A model generated the notes under the pieces. It was not told where the DNA came from, searched no databases, and saw only the letters and a program-made list of their open reading frames with translations. This document shows positions 57,550 to 64,000 of a stretch of DNA of 64,000 nucleotides, in pieces (position 1 is the first letter of the stretch; every line of letters starts with the position of its first letter). The translations under genes were made by a program, and so were the position numbers. The DNA is from Psychrobacter sp. Ps6 (GTDB lineage: Bacteria; Pseudomonadota; Gammaproteobacteria; Pseudomonadales; Moraxellaceae): positions 62,001-126,000 of the forward strand of contig NZ_JADQAI010000003.1 in the NCBI RefSeq assembly GCF_022129235.1, in the 5' to 3' direction.

Positions 57550-58389
57550 TTAGTCAGGTAAGTTTAACCAAATCGGTGTGAGGGGTGCCTGCGGCAATAG
57601 GCGCTGAAAATGCTCAGGATAATAGGCATTAATGAAATACAAGCCATCCCCTGAGGCAGTAGGCGGCGCAATTGTCCGATCCTCTTTACTCAAAATATTT
57701 AAAAAGTCTGCTGGCTCTAACTCATGTCTGCCAATCGCGTATAGCGTACCCATCAAGTTACGAACCATATGATGCAAAAATCCATCTGCTTGTATATCAA
57801 ACACAATAAACTGACCATGAGCGAAAAGGTTGGCATGGCTGACGGTACGTACTGGCTGATTAGACTGACAGGCTGCCGCACGGTAACTGCTAAAATTGTG
57901 AGTACCAACGATATCGGCAGCTGCCTTTTGCATCGCTACTAGGTCTAAAGGCTCATAGATATGGGTAACCTGATGATTGAGTATCGCAGGGCGCTGCGCT
58001 TGATTAAGGGTGATATAACGATAACGACGAGCAATCGCACCAAAACGCGCATGGAAATCAGCTGGCATTGGCTGAATCCAGCGTAGGGCAATATCGTCAG
58101 GCAATAGGCTATTGACACCGCGTAACCAGTTATGAGTAGGGCGATACGCATGAGTGGTAAAATGAGCAATCATATTGCTGGCATGGACACTGGCATCAGT
58201 ACGCCCAGCAGCGATGACTTCAACGGATTCATTGGCGACCTTGCCGATAGCGGTTTCTAGTGCTTCTTGTACACCCAGCACTTCTCGTTGCCGCTGCCAA
58301 CCATGATAGTGCGTACCCAAAAACTCAATCGCAATCGCCAAAGTATAGGTTGGTGAACGTTCAGGTTCGATAGTTTCAATCTTAGACAT
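57550..58389 (-). CDS. truA: tRNA pseudouridine synthase A
   Basis: A 279-aa enzyme that makes pseudouridine at positions 38-40 of tRNA anticodon arms. The catalytic Asp is in AAGRTDASVHA; RRYRYITLN and FLHHMVRNLMGTLYAIG are family blocks. Start at 58389 by family similarity, though it has no clear ribosome-binding site; a longer frame starting at 58470 would overlap the upstream asparaginase gene. It lies downstream of that gene in the same direction, near fimV, as truA does in Pseudomonas. Confidence 0.94.
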   Translation of the reverse strand: MSKIETIEPERSPTYTLAIAIEFLGTHYHGWQRQREVLGVQEALETAIGKVANESVEVIAAGRTDASVHASNMIAHFTTHAYRPTHNWLRGVNSLLPDDIALRWIQPMPADFHARFGAIARRYRYITLNQAQRPAILNHQVTHIYEPLDLVAMQKAAADIVGTHNFSSYRAAACQSNQPVRTVSHANLFAHGQFIVFDIQADGFLHHMVRNLMGTLYAIGRHELEPADFLNILSKEDRTIAPPTASGDGLYFINAYYPEHFQRLLPQAPLTPIWLNLPD

Positions 58390-58432
58390 TTTGGTTTCTA
58401 AGCTTATAAAGTTGGAATTAATTAAGGAGCAT

Positions 58433-59533
58433 TTATCGCTTTTTGATGCTTGTGCCAGGCTGACTGACATTATTCAACCAGCGCTGTCGTCGTCTTGCTG
58501 GACTGTCATAGCGCAGTAGCAACCATAACAACCGTGCATAAATAGCAGGGATGGTTAAGCGTCCACCAGCAGTAACGTGATAGTCATATTGCCAACTGCC
58601 CGCCGCGTAGCTGTCGCTCACACCGCCAAACGGACATTGACTGGCAGATATCACCATGTGTCCACGCTCATGCGCAAGATTGAGCGTATCTGCTAGCGTA
58701 TCTGAATAAGGAATATTACCAGCACCAAACCCTAGCAGAATAATGCCACAAGGCGGCTGTGATAATAACGCTTGTAGTTGATCATTGAGCACCTGAACAT
58801 CATTAGGTAAGCAGTATACAGCATGGATCTTGGCCTGCTCAGCACTTGTTTTGATATTAGGTAGTAAGTCTTGTTGATCATCAAGCCAATGCTGTCTACG
58901 GGTATCTGATAGATTTTTTATATAACTGTTGGCTGGATATGCTGCTCGAGAATGCCCAGTAAATGCCATAAGATCATGACTGTGAATTTTTTGTACGGTT
59001 TGTGCAGGCCACGATTCGCCGCCAAAACTAATCTTGACACCTGATTCACCAGCCGCAGCTAGCTTCAATGAGTCGTTAAGGTTGCCCCAAGCGTCGCTAT
59101 CAGCATCGATATCGTAGGAGTGAATCACTTCACTGTCTAATAATGGCCGCATACTTCCAGTGACCACAATACAAATATCGCTACCGGCAAAAGCTTCTGC
59201 TAAAAATGCGCCTAAATAACTTAACGTGTCAGTGCCACTAATTAGGACAAAGCGTCTATCACCTTGACCATAAGCATTCAGTAATAGCTGATAAAAATGT
59301 ACAAAGTCAACTGGCGTAAGCTGGCTACTGTCTTTGATCAGCGTATTGTCTAGCCATGAAATTACTGGTGAACCAGTCGTATGGCTTTGCTCAGTCAGTA
59401 GCTTTTGTAGCGTAGGTAAAAAAACGTCTGCCGATAAAGGCGCCAGCGGCTTACCGTAGCTACCAAAGGTACCACCAGCATAGATTAATTTAACGGGGTC
59501 AGACATAGTTTTGGTCATAAAAGAAGATGGCAT
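58433..59533 (-). CDS. Asparaginase-family protein with altered motif
   Basis: A 366-aa protein of the asparaginase/glutaminase family. The N-terminal Thr motif (LIYAGGTFGSYG) and a VVTGSMRPL segment are present, but the second active-site block reads LISGTDTLSYLGAFLAEAF, with Ser in the usual His position of HGTDT (the Thr, Asp and Thr are kept), and the C-terminal half differs from type I and II enzymes. The substrate may not be asparagine. Starts at 59506 or 59533 are both possible without a strong ribosome-binding site. It lies between fimV and truA. Confidence 0.78.
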   Translation of the reverse strand: MPSSFMTKTMSDPVKLIYAGGTFGSYGKPLAPLSADVFLPTLQKLLTEQSHTTGSPVISWLDNTLIKDSSQLTPVDFVHFYQLLLNAYGQGDRRFVLISGTDTLSYLGAFLAEAFAGSDICIVVTGSMRPLLDSEVIHSYDIDADSDAWGNLNDSLKLAAAGESGVKISFGGESWPAQTVQKIHSHDLMAFTGHSRAAYPANSYIKNLSDTRRQHWLDDQQDLLPNIKTSAEQAKIHAVYCLPNDVQVLNDQLQALLSQPPCGIILLGFGAGNIPYSDTLADTLNLAHERGHMVISASQCPFGGVSDSYAAGSWQYDYHVTAGGRLTIPAIYARLLWLLLRYDSPARRRQRWLNNVSQPGTSIKKR

Positions 59534-59631
59534 AGTATCAACACAGTAAATAATTATGAAAAAGGAAGCGCCAGAGCGTTTATGGGTGACAGGTTGAGAG
59601 GTCAGTAATAGATAATATCAGAATTAAATGC

Positions 59632-59674
59632 AAAAAATCAGCAAGCCTCCGATAATAAGAGATACTTGCTGATA
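59632..59674 (-). terminator. Terminator downstream of fimV second part
   Basis: On the minus strand ATCAGCAAG pairs with CTTGCTGAT around a loop of about 20 bases, followed by TTTTTTG. Confidence 0.7.
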
Positions 59675-59691
59675 TGCATCCGGACGACTGA

Positions 59692-61359
59692 TTATGCTGT
59701 GCGCTCAAGTAATAGTTGTGCTTGTTGTTTCTGCTCACTATTACCCTGAGCGATCACTTCATTAAGCAAACGTTTGGCACTGTCATATTCGCCTAATTGT
59801 AAATACTGATTGGCTAAATCTAGCGTCACTTGATTGCTATCTAATGATTTTACAAAGTCAAAATCTGCTGCAAAGCGCGATGAAAAGTCTTCTGCTGATT
59901 CGACCGCTTCATGACTGATATCTGTTTGAGGTTCGACTGGTGCAACGGTAGAGGCTGGGGACGTCGCTACAGAAGAATCTAATAAAGAATCTGTGTCTAT
60001 GATATCGAAGTCATCAGTTATAGGCGTGTCATCATCAAATCTTAACGACGTAACTGGCGTGGTATCTGACGCTTCAAAAGCATCAATGTCAGTATCATCG
60101 TTGATCAGTTGTTCTTCAAAACTTAAGTCTGCAACGCTATCATCTTCGAGAGTACTACTGTCAGAATCAGCGCTTTCAAAGTCAATATCTTCCAAAACAA
60201 AGGCATCGATATCACTATTTACGTCAGTAGTAGATGGCTCATTAATCGCGAAAGTGTTAACGGTATCAATGTTGTCTGATTCGTCCAGATCGTCTAAAGA
60301 TAAAGTAAAGTCATCTTCATTGTTTTGAACAGCATTGCTAGAAGCTTCTTCTTCATTTTTATTAACAGGAGTATCTTTATCTGTATCGGCTACTAAATCA
60401 TCAAAATCTAAGATGAAGTCGTCTTCTAACACTAATGCTTCGCTTTCACTGTCTTGGACATCTGATACGTTAGAATTTTCAATTAAAGTGTTTTCTACAG
60501 GTGAGTCAAAATCAAACTCAAAGTCACTAAGATCGTTGTCTTCTATGACCTCATCATTTTTGACCTCGTTATTTTTGATGGTATCAGCACGGTCGTTTGT
60601 AGAAATATGAAGGCTATCATCATCCGTGGCCAATGATGTAACAGGCGTCTCATCAGTAGCATTTGACTCATTGAAATCATCTTCTAAGTCACTGAGCGTC
60701 AGATCAAAGCTATCGTCTACGTTTTTAGTAGGCTCACTTGTAAACACTGGGCTATCAATAGGTTGGTCTATTACAGCATCGTTATTATCTTCAATAACAG
60801 GACGATCAGATATGTCAGCTGTATCATCGGCTTGATTAGTGGTAGATAAATCGAAATCTAGAGCATCAAAACGATCATTATTATCTTCTATTGCTACTTC
60901 TGGCGTGGCTACTGGACTTTGCTCTCCAATGTATAAATCTTTTAATTCATCAGCAAGCGTAATAGTTTTGGCATCATTATGAGTTTTAATGCTGTTATAG
61001 ACATCATGAAAGTTTTCTGGCTGATCTAGCGTAGCGTATATGCTCAATAGCTTAATAGATAACTGACTGTCATTAGGCTTTTCGTTTAGTCCGCGATTGA
61101 TCGTTTCAATGGCTTTGTCGTAGCGCTGTTGATCCATAAAACGCTGGGCAATCGTGATATGATCGAACTTATTGCTATCATTTTGATTGCTTTGGGCAGC
61201 AGTGCCATAATCCGTTTTTCGTGCTGGTGCAGCGGCATTTCTTACTGAGCTTACAGGTGGTTGTGCACTTTGCTTTTGTGCTTTATTTTTGCGCAATAAA
61301 AAACCAGCGACTAACAGGATAAGCACCAATCCGGCGATGATATATAGCATATTGTCCAT
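59692..61359 (-). CDS. FimV C-terminal part: membrane anchor and cytoplasmic TPR protein
   Basis: A 555-aa protein with an N-terminal membrane helix (about residues 5-24, followed by RKNK), a long acidic Asp/Ser-rich region, a TPR-like segment at ~70-130 (AQRFMDQQRYDKAIETINRG), and a C-terminal FimV-type domain (LANQYLQLGEYDSAKRLLNE). The acidic region repeats short hydrophobic-acidic motifs such as FDLTLSDLEDDF, DFTLSLDDL and FILDFDDL. Start chosen at 61359: AGGA lies six bases and TAGGAG eleven bases upstream. It corresponds to the C-terminal half of FimV, which positions type IV pilus and polar functions in Pseudomonas. The first half is the adjacent gene, in the same frame, separated by one stop codon. 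Confidence 0.85.
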   Translation of the reverse strand: MDNMLYIIAGLVLILLVAGFLLRKNKAQKQSAQPPVSSVRNAAAPARKTDYGTAAQSNQNDSNKFDHITIAQRFMDQQRYDKAIETINRGLNEKPNDSQLSIKLLSIYATLDQPENFHDVYNSIKTHNDAKTITLADELKDLYIGEQSPVATPEVAIEDNNDRFDALDFDLSTTNQADDTADISDRPVIEDNNDAVIDQPIDSPVFTSEPTKNVDDSFDLTLSDLEDDFNESNATDETPVTSLATDDDSLHISTNDRADTIKNNEVKNDEVIEDNDLSDFEFDFDSPVENTLIENSNVSDVQDSESEALVLEDDFILDFDDLVADTDKDTPVNKNEEEASSNAVQNNEDDFTLSLDDLDESDNIDTVNTFAINEPSTTDVNSDIDAFVLEDIDFESADSDSSTLEDDSVADLSFEEQLINDDTDIDAFEASDTTPVTSLRFDDDTPITDDFDIIDTDSLLDSSVATSPASTVAPVEPQTDISHEAVESAEDFSSRFAADFDFVKSLDSNQVTLDLANQYLQLGEYDSAKRLLNEVIAQGNSEQKQQAQLLLERTA

Positions 61360-61410
61360 AGTTATTCCTACTCCTAAGATCACAGCATCGTGCGTTGATC
61401 CGTTAGGCAA

Positions 61411-63174
61411 TTATTGATTGCGTAGTTTTTTGAGACGAGCTTGTAGCTCAGCCAGTTTTTGATTTTGTAATTGGAGCTTTTTCGTATAGTTGTCCAGCGC
61501 GCTGCTGGTTTTTGACAGGCGCTGAGCTTGTGAGGCAGTCTCTTGTCTTGAGGCTTTTAGCGTTGCTAATATATCGGTGCTTAGACCATTGCCCTTATCT
61601 GCCGCTGATTTCGCCTGAGTGCCATCTGCATTACCATCATGACCAGGGGCAAGGACAGAAAACTGTGCTTGTGGCAGTTTCTGTGTTTTAGTGGTGGTTG
61701 GTTTCTTAGGTACGCTGGCCACTTGTGCTGTCTCAGACGACTTTTTGGATACTATCTGCGCTGACTTTTTTACCACAGGCGTATTCGCTCTACGACTGTA
61801 TTGTCTTTGGGCATTGATGGCAGCTTCTAAATGTTGCTGTGAAGGGATGACATCGTAGCTAGGTAGGCTAAGCTTAGCATCGGCTTTTAACTGATCAGCA
61901 TCTTTGTTGATAAAAGCATCAGGATTTTGTGACTGAATCTGCTTCATCACTGTTGGCGTATCTAGATTGTTCTCGCGCGCGATCTGCTCCGCGATCATCC
62001 ACAAGCTATCATTGCGTTGCACCTGATATTGAGTGGTCGCATTACTCGTTACTTTATTGCTAGCTGCACTTGGATTAGTCGTCGTTTTGGATGGCACAGA
62101 TGATGCTGTATTAGCAGGTATATTGCTGCCTTGAGCTGTGGCGATAACAGTGCTATCTGAGTCGATTACACTTTTTGATTTATCTATCGCTTTAGTGGTT
62201 GTTGCTTTGACAGGTGAGCTTGCCATGAGGTCAGAGTCTGCTTTACTGCTTGGCTGTATTTGGCGCGTCACTTGTATGTTTAGGATATCAAGCTGCTTGT
62301 CAGTACTTTGCTTATCCGCCGCAACTACGTTGTTATGAGCGCGCGCGTCAGTACCGCTATTGCTACTTGCTACACTTAGTGGACTGTTATCCAAAATGTC
62401 CACCGAGCTTTGGCTGCTACCAAGAGCAGTTGAACGACTGGTATTATTATTTATGTCAGCATTGCTGTTTAAGCGACCATTATTGAGACGGCTAGGTGTA
62501 TAAGTAAGACTGTTGACCTGTGAGGTAGCCGTCACTGTTGGCACCTGAATATTAGGTGCTGGTGATGTAGAAGCCAACAATTCAGTCGCTGGTTCGTTTG
62601 GCTTTGATAACTTGGGCGAGGATATAGCAGGGGCAGACATCAGTGGCGGCGGCGCGCCTTTTCTGACCGTCAAAGGTATGGCATTACTTGCAGAAATGCT
62701 AGGCAAATTTGGCTTTTTGGCACCTGTGTCGATATTTTTACCAGTATTGATAGGTAAGGTATTTTTTAATGGCATCAGTAGCGTTTTGGGTACCATATTA
62801 CGCTGGCCATTATCATTTATCGCTAACACGACATCAGCAAAAGGCTTAGATACCGGCTGTGATGTGGTAATAAAAACCTGACCGCTGGTCGCTGAGGTGG
62901 GCTGAAAGCGTACCGTCATAGAGTCAGTTGGGGTCAAACCCATTTGCTGGTAAATGGTCGAGTTTGCCAAACTGGCAGAAAAGTCAGCTGCTCGAATATT
63001 ACTGACGACGATGCTCGCTACTAAAGGCTCATGCTGGGCTGAAGTGACCACCGTCTTACCAATGGTTGCTGCTTGTACACTCGGCACTAAGACGGCGCAG
63101 CTTACAGAACAAAGTAGTGCCATCGATACCGCGCGATGTACAGTAGTCAAGCGACGAGATAGATGACAAGACAT
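61411..63174 (-). CDS. fimV: FimV N-terminal part: periplasmic LysM protein
   Basis: A 587-aa protein with a signal peptide (~1-35, ending VQA), an N-terminal FimV domain (IGKTVVTSAQHEPLVASIVV), a long Ser/Thr/Asn-rich linker, a LysM domain (~385-445, YQVQRNDSLWMIAEQIAREN), and a C-terminal coiled coil (~545-587, KLQLQNQKLAELQARLKKL). It stops with TAA right after the coiled coil, exactly where one-piece FimV proteins enter the membrane helix. The next gene continues in the same frame. Whether the stop is fixed in the genus or is recent cannot be told from one sequence. Confidence 0.85.
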   Translation of the reverse strand: MSCHLSRRLTTVHRAVSMALLCSVSCAVLVPSVQAATIGKTVVTSAQHEPLVASIVVSNIRAADFSASLANSTIYQQMGLTPTDSMTVRFQPTSATSGQVFITTSQPVSKPFADVVLAINDNGQRNMVPKTLLMPLKNTLPINTGKNIDTGAKKPNLPSISASNAIPLTVRKGAPPPLMSAPAISSPKLSKPNEPATELLASTSPAPNIQVPTVTATSQVNSLTYTPSRLNNGRLNSNADINNNTSRSTALGSSQSSVDILDNSPLSVASSNSGTDARAHNNVVAADKQSTDKQLDILNIQVTRQIQPSSKADSDLMASSPVKATTTKAIDKSKSVIDSDSTVIATAQGSNIPANTASSVPSKTTTNPSAASNKVTSNATTQYQVQRNDSLWMIAEQIARENNLDTPTVMKQIQSQNPDAFINKDADQLKADAKLSLPSYDVIPSQQHLEAAINAQRQYSRRANTPVVKKSAQIVSKKSSETAQVASVPKKPTTTKTQKLPQAQFSVLAPGHDGNADGTQAKSAADKGNGLSTDILATLKASRQETASQAQRLSKTSSALDNYTKKLQLQNQKLAELQARLKKLRNQ

Positions 63175-63287
63175 GAGCAGCCCTTTAGTATAAATAAGTT
63201 GTCTTTGCTGTTATAACAAAATACCGTTTAGTTTACCAGTTTATTTCACAACTGTTGTGTCCAATGCACAAAATGTCTTTGTAGTGT

Positions 63288-64000
63288 TCAGTCAGCTTTT
63301 CTATCTAGTAGCATGGCATCGCCATAACTAAAGAATCGATACTGTTTTTCGATAGCATGTTGATAGGCGTGTTCGATAGATGACTTACCTGAAAATGCCG
63401 ATACTAGCATCAGTAGTGTCGATTTAGGTAAGTGGAAGTTGGTCAGCAACCGATCAATAACGCCGAATTTGAACCCAGGATAAATAAATATATCCGTATC
63501 GCCCGACCAGCTAGAGAGCGCTTGACCGTCAATGGCAGTTTTTTGATAAGCCGTTTCAAGAACACGCGTCACTGTTGTGCCGATCGCGATAACCTTTTTA
63601 CCATTCGCGTGCGTTTGATTGATGAGGTCTGCAGTCGTTTGTGGCAAATGCGCGTATTCACTATGCATGGTGTGATTGAGCAGATTGTCTGTTTTGACGG
63701 GAGCAAAAGTACCTGCCCCAACGTGCAATGTGACAAAAGCGGTGTTGATACCTTTCTCGTCAAGCTTGCTCAGTACGGATTCATCGAAGTGTAAGCTTGC
63801 TGTGGGTGCAGCCACACTGGCGAGCTTGGCCGGGTCATGAAAAACGGTTTGATAACGAGTGTTGTCAGTGTCATCAGCATGACGCTCAAAATAGGGCGGA
63901 ATCGGCAATTCACCATAAAGCTCTAGATGCGGTAAGATCGGCGCATCAAACGCCAAAATGAATAAGTTGTCTTGGCGACCAATCATCGTAGCGCTCATAT
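63288..64000 (-). CDS. queA: tRNA preQ1 ribosyltransferase-isomerase (N-terminus outside window)
   Basis: The C-terminal ~237 residues of QueA, which transfers the ribosyl group of SAM to preQ1 in tRNA during queuosine synthesis. The segments [64 protein letters not shown] and [10 protein letters not shown] are typical. About 110 N-terminal residues lie beyond the window edge; the in-window ATG at 63998 is internal. Confidence 0.94.
   Translation of the reverse strand, partial: MSATMIGRQDNLFILAFDAPILPHLELYGELPIPPYFERHADDTDNTRYQTVFHDPAKLASVAAPTASLHFDESVLSKLDEKGINTAFVTLHVGAGTFAPVKTDNLLNHTMHSEYAHLPQTTADLINQTHANGKKVIAIGTTVTRVLETAYQKTAIDGQALSSWSGDTDIFIYPGFKFGVIDRLLTNFHLPKSTLLMLVSAFSGKSSIEHAYQHAIEKQYRFFSYGDAMLLDRKAD

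Noticed and set aside
59993..60835. Three Ser-rich plus-strand frames opposite the FimV C-terminal half
   Set aside because: They mirror the Asp-codon repeats of the real gene (GAT read backward gives Ser-rich frames) and have no start signals.

Overview
The window looks like a chromosomal core segment from a gammaproteobacterium of the family Moraxellaceae, most likely Psychrobacter or a close relative. This is an inference from protein similarity recalled from memory and from gene order (prmB-aroC, petABC-sspA-sspB, leuC-leuD-x-leuB near fimV-truA, metG/mrp/dcd). No database search was run. I see no CRISPR array, insertion sequence, phage gene or plasmid function. Most genes are housekeeping.

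Layout. 1-3.6 kb: 5'-truncated view of a DUF389 membrane protein, a 70-residue membrane protein and an L,D-transpeptidase. 3.9-6.4 kb: prmB and aroC. 6.5-11 kb: a small unknown gene, the creB-creC two-component system and a lipoprotein glycerophosphodiesterase. 11.3-15.5 kb: an esterase, tmRNA (ssrA), two small tandem paralogs of unknown function and an AlkK-like acyl-CoA ligase. 15.7-16.0 kb: tRNA-Leu and tRNA-Cys. 16.2-19.6 kb: fdhD with a YdeP-type molybdopterin oxidoreductase. 19.8-24.3 kb: an ABC importer with two tandem lipoprotein binding proteins. 24.8-27.4 kb: a small exported protein and metG. 27.8-33.5 kb: a 3-hydroxybutyrate/acetoacetate use cluster (GntP permease, AtoE permease, CoA-transferase A and B, 3-hydroxybutyrate dehydrogenase). 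33.7-37.3 kb: mrp/apbC, two unknown genes and dcd. 37.4-41.3 kb: sspB, sspA and the cytochrome bc1 operon. 41.8-47.4 kb: uup, slyX and two tandem FadL-type outer-membrane proteins. 47.8-50.7 kb: putP and a LysR regulator. 51.2-55.4 kb: leuC, leuD, a lipoprotein and leuB. 55.7-57.4 kb: a second L,D-transpeptidase and infA. 57.5-64 kb: truA, an asparaginase-family protein, a two-gene fimV and a 5'-truncated queA.

How the parts connect. Short- and medium-chain fatty acid and ketone-body metabolism recurs (two FadL-type porins, AlkK-like ligase, AtoE, CoA transferase, hydroxybutyrate dehydrogenase). Trans-translation is represented both by tmRNA and by SspB, the adaptor that delivers ssrA-tagged proteins to ClpXP. 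Cell-envelope functions include two L,D-transpeptidases and FimV.

Most notable observations: fimV is divided by a single in-frame TAA, with a new ribosome-binding site and ATG placed just before the membrane segment; two small paralogs of unknown function sit directly behind tmRNA; the second L,D-transpeptidase has Ala in place of the conserved His next to the catalytic Cys; one ABC transporter has two binding-protein genes; and the hydroxybutyrate cluster lies between metG and mrp, which are neighbours in related genomes. I did not find a convincing wholly new defence or mobile system here.
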